Virus record (IMG/VR): IMGVR_UViG_3300036945_000583
Coordinates: 1-34,259 of that record
DNA from: a virus
Direction: 5' to 3' (one strand)
Length of the DNA: 34,259 nucleotides
This document shows positions 1-6,772 of this stretch, piece by piece. The position numbers and the translations under genes are program-made. Positions within the stretch are counted from its first letter, which is position 1. Each line of letters starts with the position of its first letter. The notes below the pieces were generated by a model. The model saw nothing but the letters and a program-made list of their open reading frames with translations, was not told the DNA's origin and did not search any database.

Positions 1-26
1 TCTTGTTTGTAAGTCGCTTTTCCCAT
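1..26 (-). CDS. Probable 5' end of the metallophosphoesterase gene (partial)
   Basis: On the minus strand an ATG at 26-24 opens a frame reading MGKATYKQ and then runs off the window start. The phosphoesterase gene at the other end of the window is open to its last base and reads ENTVRNHVQRYRGEK. If bases 1-2 (TC) duplicate the last two bases of the window, the two pieces join in frame as MGKATYKQENTVRNHV. This start lies 22 bases downstream of a weak -7-like box (49-56). The join is an inference. With a direct head-to-tail join, without the two-base overlap, the frame is shifted. Confidence 0.45.
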
Positions 27-90
27 AAATTTAGTTTTTAAATTATTACGAAAGTACGAAAAATTTTAATAGTTAGTAAGTTAGTGTTTT

Positions 91-109
91 ATTTAGAATG
101 ATTATAAAT
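91..109. promoter_or_regulatory. Orphan copy of the 19-bp palindrome
   Basis: ATTTAGAATGATTATAAAT, an exact copy of the imperfect palindrome found at the late promoters. It lies between the leftward start at 26 and the rightward promoter at 181-211, with no -7 box at the usual 7-8 bp distance on either side. It may be an operator acting on one or both divergent units. The 1-244 stretch otherwise contains only that start, this site and the rightward promoter. Confidence 0.6.
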
Positions 110-180
110 AGTAATTTTATACCCGATATGATAAGAAATAGACTTATTTTTATCAAAGTATACCCTATCGGTATAAAATG

Positions 181-211
181 TTTGTTATTCTATACAAAGT
201 ATATATTTTTG
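181..211 (+). promoter_or_regulatory. Bacteroidetes-type promoter (TTTG-19-TATTTTTG)
   Basis: TTTG at 181-184 and TATTTTTG at 204-211 with a 19-base spacer fit the Bacteroidetes housekeeping promoter. It points at the small gene starting at 245. Confidence 0.6.
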
Positions 212-244
212 CTTGTAATAACCGACATTAAAAATTATATTAAA

Positions 245-385
245 ATGATACAACTAACAGAACAACAATTAAAGCAAATTATAATAGACGCTTTTAACGA
301 GGGTTTAATTTACGATTTAAATTTAGACTACCCCGCTGAAAAATATGCTGAGTATATTTTAAAGTTACAAACCCGCATTAAATAA
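245..385 (+). CDS. Small hypothetical protein (46 aa)
   Basis: A 46-residue acidic protein starting MIQLTEQQLKQIIIDAF and predicted to be mainly helical. A longer in-frame start exists at 98, but it would precede the promoter at 181-211 and would translate promoter DNA, so I chose the ATG at 245, about 33 bases after the -7 box. The gene has its own promoter and is closed by a strong hairpin terminator, so it is a single-gene unit diverging from the right-end minus-strand genes. Function not recognised. Confidence 0.6.
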   Translation: MIQLTEQQLKQIIIDAFNEGLIYDLNLDYPAEKYAEYILKLQTRIK

Positions 386-411
386 AAAACCCTCTTTAAT
401 CTGAGGGTTTT
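386..411. terminator. Bidirectional hairpin terminator
   Basis: AAAACCCTC (386-394) pairs with GAGGGTTTT (403-411) across an 8-base loop. The A and T tracts on the two sides make it usable on both strands. It directly follows the stop codon of the 46-residue gene. Confidence 0.85.
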
Positions 412-420
412 ATTTCTATA

Positions 421-455
421 CACGGTTACGTTACTAAGTAAGAGGCTTTACCGTG
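421..455. repeat. Inverted repeat CACGGT/ACCGTG with inner hairpin
   Basis: CACGGT (421-426) and ACCGTG (450-455) can pair around an inner TTAC-TTA-GTAA hairpin. It sits between two converging terminators. The word AGAGGCTTT inside it recurs as AGAGGCTTTT at 567-576, within the small-RNA unit, so the two segments may be related. Role unknown. Confidence 0.4.
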
Positions 456-465
456 TCTATTTAGT

Positions 466-585
466 GAAAAACCACTCAAAGTACAAGAGTGGTTTTGTTG
501 TAAAAAGTTTTAGCTTTCTATTTTACCGAAATAAGACTTTAACTGGTACGCTTCATTTAATAGCTGAGAGGCTTTTAAAGTACTG
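466..585 (-). ncRNA. Putative small RNA, ~120 nt
   Basis: A perfect promoter at 592-622 points leftward into a stretch with no open frame longer than a few codons (MKRTS then stop). It ends in an intrinsic terminator at 468-496 whose minus-strand side is followed by a T run. The predicted transcript runs from about 585 to 466. It contains a small TATTT/AAATA hairpin in its middle. It lies downstream of the lysozyme gene, and its promoter overlaps that gene's stop codon. It could be a phage regulatory RNA or an untranslated remnant; no RNA family was recognised. Confidence 0.5.
468..496. terminator. Hairpin terminator of the putative small RNA
   Basis: AAAACCACTC (468-477) pairs with GAGTGGTTTT (487-496), a 10-bp stem with a 9-base loop. 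On the minus strand it ends in five T residues. Confidence 0.85.
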
Positions 586-591
586 TTATTG

Positions 592-622
592 CAAATATAA
601 TAATTACTTTGTAAAATACAAA
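592..622 (-). promoter_or_regulatory. Promoter of the putative small RNA
   Basis: On the minus strand TTTG (622-619), a 19-base spacer and TATATTTG (599-592) match the Bacteroidetes promoter. It overlaps the last codons and stop (606-604) of the lysozyme gene, so it starts a new transcript there. Confidence 0.7.
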
Positions 623-1068
623 GCACTTTCTTTTATTCTTCTATTTGTTAAGCCGTTTAATACTTTACCCGCTTGTTTATTCCATTTAAGAAACTCTTTG
701 GCTATATTACCGTCATTCGGGTTATTGTTTACTAACTTTAATATTGTAGACTTGTCAAAGTTGCCTAAACCTATATTGTAGGCTAAACTTACCAAAGCAT
801 TAAATTGATTTTGTGTTACGTTTGAAGTAACTAAACTATCTACTTTAACTGCAAATGAATCAGCAACAAACTTTAAATATTCCATCGCTTTTGCCTTCGT
901 AATTTGAACATCGGTAATTTTTACCTTTGTACCATTTGGATAAAAAGTATTACCGTAACCAATAGTAACTATTCCTTTTTGTTTTTCTTCTGCCGTTGCA
1001 TAATAAGGGACTAAAGAAAGCCCCTCAAAGTCTGCAATTAGTTTTAAGCCAATATCGTTAATTTTCAT
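604..1068 (-). CDS. Endolysin, GH24 phage lysozyme
   Basis: A 154-residue phage lysozyme that should hydrolyse the peptidoglycan glycan strand at the end of infection. The GH24 pattern is clear: DFEG with the catalytic glutamate E15, TIGYGNT at 35-41, the helical QFNALVSLAYNIGLGNF segment near 92-108, and GLTNRRIKE near the C terminus. The usual middle acidic or cysteine residue of the catalytic triad is not obvious; the segment after Y22-Y23 reads ATAEEKQ. There is no signal peptide, so release depends on a holin or other membrane lesion. Its ATG overlaps the stop of the upstream membrane protein (TAATG), suggesting coupled translation. Confidence 0.9.
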   Translation of the reverse strand: MKINDIGLKLIADFEGLSLVPYYATAEEKQKGIVTIGYGNTFYPNGTKVKITDVQITKAKAMEYLKFVADSFAVKVDSLVTSNVTQNQFNALVSLAYNIGLGNFDKSTILKLVNNNPNDGNIAKEFLKWNKQAGKVLNGLTNRRIKESALYFTK

Positions 1069-1478
1069 TAGTTTGCTTTTTTATATTTGTCAAAATCACG
1101 TTTAAGTTGGTAATGGTCTATTTTCAACTGCTCATAATCACGCTCTAAAAATGCGTATTTCTCGCTTAATTCTCTATGTAGTTTTTCCCAATTTTGAGAC
1201 TTCTCTATTTCTTTTGCGTACTGAAGCTGAATTTCGTTAAACTGTCTTTGTAGTTCAATATTAGCGTTTTTGACTACTACAACTTCGTTCATTACTTCCG
1301 ACATTCTGTCTTTGTAATGGCTTAAAAACTCATCATAAACAGTTTGCATCGTAGCAACAGCATCGGCTGAAGCTTTCTTTATTTCTACTCTTTTAGCTTG
1401 TTTACCGCCAAATATCCACGCTAAAGGGATTGATATAGTGCTAACTAAGGCAACCCAATTTTCAATTAAAAAATTCAT
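1068..1478 (-). CDS. Membrane-anchored coiled-coil protein, holin-region
   Basis: 136 residues. One N-terminal hydrophobic segment (about residues 7-25, WVALVSTISIPLAWIFGG) is followed by a long charged coiled coil to the C terminus. It overlaps the lysozyme start by one base, so the two are probably co-translated. The position directly before the endolysin suggests a role in lysis (holin or accessory), but a single membrane segment with a ~100-residue coiled coil is not a classical holin. Holin function is therefore only a guess from context. Confidence 0.6.
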   Translation of the reverse strand: MNFLIENWVALVSTISIPLAWIFGGKQAKRVEIKKASADAVATMQTVYDEFLSHYKDRMSEVMNEVVVVKNANIELQRQFNEIQLQYAKEIEKSQNWEKLHRELSEKYAFLERDYEQLKIDHYQLKRDFDKYKKAN

Positions 1479-1482
1479 AAAA

Positions 1483-1983
1483 TTACATCGGTTTATAGTT
1501 AGTTTGTATATAATTTAGCATTATCGCTTTTGCTGAATCTAAATAAGATTGTACAAAAGAATATGTATCAGGTATTACAGTCGTTGAAAGTTTGTAGTAG
1601 GCGGTTTCCCAATCGCCTTGTTGAGCTATTTTATCATAACCTTTACTCAAGTAATCTTCTATTATAAATGCTTGTTGTTTAGTAATTATTTCATCGTAAA
1701 TTTCTTTTACCATATTTGCCCTAAAACTTTGATAAGCATCCCAGCCATCTGATTTTCTTTGTTCGTATGCTGATTTTATGTTTTCAGTTCTTAATTGATT
1801 TGTAGCGATGTTTACTTCGTCTTGTGTTGCACCCTCGTAAAATTCTCTTTTTTGTTGGTTAAAATAAGACACAACAAAATTTTCTGTCAATACTTCATCG
1901 ATACCTATTTCAGTTTCTGTGTCTTCAAAATACCGTACTGCAAATAGTACTTTCCCCGATTTTTTGTCAATTACTGTTTTCAT
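1483..1983 (-). CDS. Hypothetical protein downstream of tail fibre
   Basis: 166 residues, rich in aromatic, Asp/Glu and Lys residues, predicted mostly helical, without signal peptide or membrane segment. It follows the 494-residue fibre gene by one base and precedes the lysis pair. Genes in this slot often encode fibre assembly factors or small tail-fibre-associated proteins, but I recognise no family. The start is the ATG that leaves a one-base gap to the fibre stop codon. Confidence 0.6.
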   Translation of the reverse strand: MKTVIDKKSGKVLFAVRYFEDTETEIGIDEVLTENFVVSYFNQQKREFYEGATQDEVNIATNQLRTENIKSAYEQRKSDGWDAYQSFRANMVKEIYDEIITKQQAFIIEDYLSKGYDKIAQQGDWETAYYKLSTTVIPDTYSFVQSYLDSAKAIMLNYIQTNYKPM

Positions 1984-1984
1984 A

Positions 1985-3469
1985 TTAATTTGAGATATTT
2001 GCCAATTGAAAAGTTACTGAATCAGCTGCGTTACCTAATTGAATTGTAAAAAATACATATAAATCATTTGTTGTATCGTATGTGGTAGAGCCTCCATTTA
2101 CTCCCGCAGATACAATATCAGTTGATACATTTCCACTAAAACTATATCCGTAAAGAAATGTATTAAATAGATTAAAATTTCGATTCATAAGACCATAAAC
2201 ACTACCTCCAGCAGTTAATGCAAGTGTGGCTATTTGAGTAGCAGTAGCCGGATTATTTGTTGAGTTAACTCTTATCCTCATAGTAACGTTTGATATTGTA
2301 ATTGGCTTTGTTACTTTAAAAAACATTCTCATAAAGTCAGTAGGATTGAATGTGTCCCCTAAAATAGTTGTTTGAGATACTACTGTTTCTGCAAGACCTA
2401 TTACTGCACCAGAATAAAATACTTGAGTAGCATCTACATATCGATAAGGCGTATAGCTTAAAATATCTTGTTTTAAATCTAAAGCCGTTTGAGTTGCGCT
2501 ACCTACTTGCGTTTGGTCGAGATAAACTCTATTACTCCACCCGCCCGAATGAAAAACTCTAAATACTAAACTCCCTACACCGTAACCCGTTCCGCCTATT
2601 GTAGCCGTTCCGTTACGTACAAAAACTACGTATCCCTTACCCTCTGTAGGACTTGGGTCTGTAAAAGTCGCATTCGCTACAACGGTATAATTAGTATCAT
2701 TTGAAGCGGTTATATTTGAGGAAACTACTGTATAACCACCGCCCGTAATATCGTCCATATAAGCGACTATACCGTCTTTATCTTGAAATTTTACACCCCT
2801 TGCCGTAGTATTATCGCTATTGTCGAAATAAGTAATAAAACCATCGCCAAAATTTAACACTTTAAAATAAGGAAAACCAACATAACAACCTACTTCTGTT
2901 TGTAAAAATGAATCTTCAAATATTATTGGATTTGTAGTTACATTTCCCTCATCGGTTACGCTTTGTAAACCTATAGAAACAACGCCCGTTTGTCCGTTTA
3001 CAGAATCAACTGCACCACCGCCACCCGTAGTATTTATTATAGGATTTAAAGGGTCTGTATTGTCTACTGCCGAGCCTGTAACACTTTGAACTGTTCCCGT
3101 TAATGGATTTATAGGTATTTCTACCGCTAATTCCCAATGGTCTGTTAAGGACATTATAGCGTTTAGATTTTCCGTGCAAATAACGTCAGGATAACCGTTA
3201 ATGTTTAAATAAGTTCCCGCACCCGCTAAAAAGAAACCCGCTTCAGTAGGAACATCAGGTAATTGCTGACCGTCTGTGACTGAAATTGCTAAATAACCAA
3301 CACCTGAACTACTACCAATAGCCGTAGAAACCAAATCAACTAAGGCTTGAATTGTAGCTTTTTTTAATTCTGTCCCGTTAGAGTGAGCAAAATCATTCGT
3401 TAAATTTAAAGTATCCTCTGGTAATTGGTCTACTCTAATTGTTGTAATATTATCGGGATTTATTGCCAT
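1985..3469 (-). CDS. Tail fibre / receptor-binding protein candidate
   Basis: 494 residues. The N-terminal ~55 residues (MAINPDNITTIRVDQLPEDT, then NGTELKKATIQALVDL) match the N terminus of the next gene upstream and probably form a shared tail-attachment module. The rest is rich in Gly, Thr, Asn, Ser and Val in short beta-type repeats, with VDSVNGQTGVVSI near residue 155, a motif common in phage fibre shafts. The C-terminal ~140 residues look like a compact beta domain and may bind the host surface. It acts at the distal tail. The assignment rests on composition, motif and position. Confidence 0.7.
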   Translation of the reverse strand: MAINPDNITTIRVDQLPEDTLNLTNDFAHSNGTELKKATIQALVDLVSTAIGSSSGVGYLAISVTDGQQLPDVPTEAGFFLAGAGTYLNINGYPDVICTENLNAIMSLTDHWELAVEIPINPLTGTVQSVTGSAVDNTDPLNPIINTTGGGGAVDSVNGQTGVVSIGLQSVTDEGNVTTNPIIFEDSFLQTEVGCYVGFPYFKVLNFGDGFITYFDNSDNTTARGVKFQDKDGIVAYMDDITGGGYTVVSSNITASNDTNYTVVANATFTDPSPTEGKGYVVFVRNGTATIGGTGYGVGSLVFRVFHSGGWSNRVYLDQTQVGSATQTALDLKQDILSYTPYRYVDATQVFYSGAVIGLAETVVSQTTILGDTFNPTDFMRMFFKVTKPITISNVTMRIRVNSTNNPATATQIATLALTAGGSVYGLMNRNFNLFNTFLYGYSFSGNVSTDIVSAGVNGGSTTYDTTNDLYVFFTIQLGNAADSVTFQLANISN

Positions 3470-3473
3470 AGTT

Positions 3474-4013
3474 TTATAATTTCATTATTTTTAAAAGAAC
3501 GATGTAAGGTTGCATATTTTTATTAACTCCAGAAACTCCTGTGCTTTCTGTGGTAAAACTACCTTGAGCAGTTGCCGCTTCAAAAGCAGGAAACCCTGTT
3601 CCTGCTGCGTTTGTGTTAACTCTAATATTGTGAGTGTGAGCAACTACAACCGCATCTTTAGAACCACCAAAAGCACCAACAACAGGGTATGTAGTGCCGT
3701 AACCAACACTAACCAAACCACTCATTGGGGGTGTACCGTTTTGACCGTTACAAATTGCCCAGCCATCCATTAATAAGATACCTAAACCTGTCCCATCAAA
3801 ATTAGTGTCAATATATGTTTGATTCACCCATAAATCCCTAATCTCAAATTGAAAGGCATTCGAGTTAGTATTTATAAAATCAACTAAATCTTGACCTGTT
3901 ATTTTCTGTAAATCAGTACCATTTTCGACGGCTATATTACTATCAACTGTTATAGTACCTGTAGGTAACTCACCTACTCGTATTGTCGTTATGTCTGCGG
4001 GATTAATTGCCAT
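3474..4013 (-). CDS. Tail collar-domain protein (short fibre)
   Basis: 179 residues. After the shared N-terminal module (MAINPADITTIRVGELPTGT, NGTDLQKITGQDLVDF) comes a phage tail collar domain: DGWAICNGQNGTPPMSGLVS near residues 83-102, then VVVAHTHNIRV and a C-terminal NMQPYIVLLKIMKL. Collar domains occur in short tail fibres and microcystin-dependent-protein-like appendages. Its start overlaps the end of the upstream tail-tube-like gene by 11 bases. The pair with the next gene suggests two distal tail appendages built on one anchor. Confidence 0.8.
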   Translation of the reverse strand: MAINPADITTIRVGELPTGTITVDSNIAVENGTDLQKITGQDLVDFINTNSNAFQFEIRDLWVNQTYIDTNFDGTGLGILLMDGWAICNGQNGTPPMSGLVSVGYGTTYPVVGAFGGSKDAVVVAHTHNIRVNTNAAGTGFPAFEAATAQGSFTTESTGVSGVNKNMQPYIVLLKIMKL

Positions 4014-4521
4014 CGCTTGTTCTTATTATAAAGTTTGCATCTTCATTCGTTGTTAGTATTACATCAGGGTCACCATCGTTTAATACAAATTCTCCTAAAT
4101 TTGTTGTTAACGGTATTCCATAACCCATTAAAGAGCCTGAAAATGTCATAAATTCTCCAACTTGTGCGCTTTCTGAAATCTCTGAAATATAGCCTTTACC
4201 ATAGTCAACCACAGGGAAAATAGTACCTTGAATTTTCCAATCCAATAACTGTCTATTTCTTTTTAATAGCTTTAATCTATCGTAACTTGCAACGGTAAAA
4301 GTACCACCCGCAACGGTTGTATTAATTTGTATTCCCTCAAAGCTTACTGTATATGTTTGTGTTGTAGGTCTTGAAGTTGCCCAACCGTCATTATCTCTCG
4401 TAGTTGTCGATAGCATTTCTGCGTTTTCAGAAATAGAGTTACCTGTCAAACAACCAACAGGCAACCAAGTACCTAAATACTTAATATATAAAATCCTATC
4501 TTCTCCGTTTGTGTATTCCAT
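4003..4521 (-). CDS. Second tail-tube-like protein (paralogue of major tail protein)
   Basis: 172 residues, clearly homologous by eye to the major tail protein at 9296-9739: ILYIKYLGTWLPVGCLTGNS versus ILYIWDTSAYKPIACLTSNS, then a shared TTxxGG, ASxDxLxLL, LxxWK, YGxxYI and TFSxxLxGxG series in the same order. It is placed after the tail-tip gene and before the fibres, has its own late promoter, and carries a ~25-residue C-terminal extension. It could be a tip ring, a fibre adaptor or an alternative tube subunit. The -7 box ends only four bases before the ATG, so the mRNA may be leaderless. Confidence 0.75.
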   Translation of the reverse strand: MEYTNGEDRILYIKYLGTWLPVGCLTGNSISENAEMLSTTTRDNDGWATSRPTTQTYTVSFEGIQINTTVAGGTFTVASYDRLKLLKRNRQLLDWKIQGTIFPVVDYGKGYISEISESAQVGEFMTFSGSLMGYGIPLTTNLGEFVLNDGDPDVILTTNEDANFIIRTSDGN

Positions 4522-4525
4522 TGTT

Positions 4526-4559
4526 CAAAGATAATAAATTATTTAGAATGATTATAAAT
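4526..4559 (-). promoter_or_regulatory. Late promoter: palindrome 4541-4559 + TATCTTTG 4533-4526
   Basis: The 19-bp palindrome lies 7 bp upstream of a TATCTTTG -7 box. No TTTG -33 box is present; the palindrome occupies that region. The ATG at 4521 follows the box by four bases. Confidence 0.75.
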
Positions 4560-4570
4560 AAAAAACAATT

Positions 4571-6772
4571 TTAACCAACTATTGTCGGCTTAATTGTTGA
4601 GTTTCCATAATCAGGTGATATTTCGTAACTTATATCAGCTAAATCAAAGTTGTAAAACTGCATTAACTTTATATTTGATTTATTTGTGTTAATGTCATAG
4701 TCCCACTCAATAGGCATAAATAAGCCCGATACATTATCAATCGTTACAACTGACATATAAGGTATTTCACCAAAAACAGAACCCGAAAACACCTTTATAG
4801 GGCTTGACTGAATACGCAAATCGTCCATAGCTGAAATACCCAAAATTGGTAACGTTTCTGTTTTACCCGCTCTATTCCAAGTTTCGGTTAAACTTTCTAA
4901 ATCTTCTTTGTATATAGAGCCTATTAATGTTTGTTCACCGTCACCATTAAATACTTTTTGATTTTCCTTTGTAATTGAAGACAGTGGCAAAATACGGCTT
5001 ACTGTATGAAACTCCCCAACAATGCCTAATCTTTGTAAAGTTGTATCTAATATATCGGCACTTAAAACCTCACCTATTCCATTGGGATAATATGATATGT
5101 CGGTAAATGTTATAGGTCTATATAGTATAATTGAAATATCACAGTTGTTTGGAACTGCTGAAGTTGTTATATCTAAATTTGCAAAATAATCACTTGAGTT
5201 TAATTTTCCGCAATCAAATGTTATATTAGTAGGTGTAGTTGTCCAAGTTCCGTTTTTTCTTAAATAATAGCCGTCACTTGTTAAAACCCTAAAGTAAAAT
5301 CTTTGTCGTCTAAATCTTGTTCTAACTTTAAATAAAATACTCAATTCTGTTTCAGACTCAACAGCTACAGTATCGGACTCAATTACTTCTGTTGTAGTAA
5401 AGCCACTTGAAAACAATTCGGAAACCATAATAACACCCGATAAGTCTAAAGGGTCATTTATTAAAATACCACTTGGTAAAGACGGGTTTACAGTCCAATT
5501 ATCATAATTCAAATCCTCATCGTGGTTTAGGTTTGGATTTCCTAAAATCCCATTTGTAAAACCATATTCATAATTTAAACGGTAAGCACTAATCGCCCCT
5601 TTAACTTCTATTTGTTGGTTTCCATCGCAATGGTGAGGGTAAAAGTTATTTATTTGAGAACCTAAAGGTTTATTTAAATTCTTTAAAAATGCAGTATTAT
5701 CGTCTTGATTTATAAATGTAGTATAACCGTTTAACTCTAAATCATTTGGTCTATATAACCACCATTGCCCGTCCTGTTGCGTTATAACGCCCGAAAATAA
5801 GTTTAGTATAGAAGTCAATACCTCGTTACAATTAATTATAACGGTATCGTTGCTACTTTTTATAAATCTTTCGGAATTTACATAAGTATCTTTTAAAATG
5901 TTTGATTCAGTATATCCTGTGTATTCTAAATTTATACTTGTGTTTATTGTAAGGCTTAAACGTGTACGGTCTAAACAGGCTTTTATAACATCGTACATCG
6001 ACATTTTACCTGTAAATTGTAGTCCATTTGTTTGCACAAAAGATAAGTCTTTTAAAGCACCTAAACCGTCAGTACTTTCTATATTCACAAACCAAATATC
6101 GTTTACAAAAGATTGTTGTACGCCGTCAGGCTTAATATAACCCTCATAAATTATAAAATCGTTTTTTAACAATTCAGTTTTATAGGTGAATTCATCCGAA
6201 AGTAAAAACTCATCAAAAGTTAGCGATTGATTAGCTTCTAAAGCAATGTTTAAGCCCGTTCCTCTTATTGGCTCTAATATACTTTCAACGCTCGATTTGT
6301 TTATAGTAATACTTCCGAAAATCTCACTTGAACCACCGCTATAATTTTCTTTGTATATGTTTAATCGATAATCACCGTAAATAATGTAATAAATAAGATT
6401 TATTCCGCTTGGCTCTACGTCTTGCGTTGTAATTTCAATATTTGCGTTTATTGTAGGGTCTATTGTTATGGTTGCATCAGCATTTATAAAGACTTCAATC
6501 GTATCATTAACAATGCTATAAAATACAGTACTATTAACATAAATACTTCTTAACAAATCAAGTGTTAATTGTATCGTTTCTGTAAGCGTTGTGCCTATTG
6601 GTATTTCAGTTATATCTGTAGGAGTGCCACCGTTTGGAATATAACTTACTACAACATCTGTAACACCACTATTATAAACGACATCAAAACCGCCTATATT
6701 TATGTAATAACTAAAACCTACACCCGTTGTAACAGGTTGTGCGCTAAAATCTATTATAATTTTTTTTGCCAT
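4571..6772 (-). CDS. Large tail-tip / baseplate protein
   Basis: 733 residues, directly after the tape measure gene (one-base overlap). This is the position of tail-tip, baseplate or host-specificity proteins in siphoviruses. It is beta-rich and Ile/Asn/Thr-rich throughout, with no signal peptide. The N terminus (MAKKIIIDFSAQ, then a series of short beta strands) could carry Ig- or fibronectin-like modules. The middle (about 160-300) resembles tail proteins with INIYKENYSGG- and LLKNDFIIYEGY-type strands. No enzymatic motif is visible. A function at the tail tip is inferred from size and order. Confidence 0.7.
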   Translation of the reverse strand: MAKKIIIDFSAQPVTTGVGFSYYINIGGFDVVYNSGVTDVVVSYIPNGGTPTDITEIPIGTTLTETIQLTLDLLRSIYVNSTVFYSIVNDTIEVFINADATITIDPTINANIEITTQDVEPSGINLIYYIIYGDYRLNIYKENYSGGSSEIFGSITINKSSVESILEPIRGTGLNIALEANQSLTFDEFLLSDEFTYKTELLKNDFIIYEGYIKPDGVQQSFVNDIWFVNIESTDGLGALKDLSFVQTNGLQFTGKMSMYDVIKACLDRTRLSLTINTSINLEYTGYTESNILKDTYVNSERFIKSSNDTVIINCNEVLTSILNLFSGVITQQDGQWWLYRPNDLELNGYTTFINQDDNTAFLKNLNKPLGSQINNFYPHHCDGNQQIEVKGAISAYRLNYEYGFTNGILGNPNLNHDEDLNYDNWTVNPSLPSGILINDPLDLSGVIMVSELFSSGFTTTEVIESDTVAVESETELSILFKVRTRFRRQRFYFRVLTSDGYYLRKNGTWTTTPTNITFDCGKLNSSDYFANLDITTSAVPNNCDISIILYRPITFTDISYYPNGIGEVLSADILDTTLQRLGIVGEFHTVSRILPLSSITKENQKVFNGDGEQTLIGSIYKEDLESLTETWNRAGKTETLPILGISAMDDLRIQSSPIKVFSGSVFGEIPYMSVVTIDNVSGLFMPIEWDYDINTNKSNIKLMQFYNFDLADISYEISPDYGNSTIKPTIVG

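Noticed and set aside
464-781. Plus-strand frame opposite the lysozyme gene (and similar frames opposite other late genes, e.g. 3510-3773, 6569-6919, 8288-8560, 14795-15091)
   Set aside because: They lie antisense to well-supported genes, have no promoter or start context, and their translations are low-complexity shadows.
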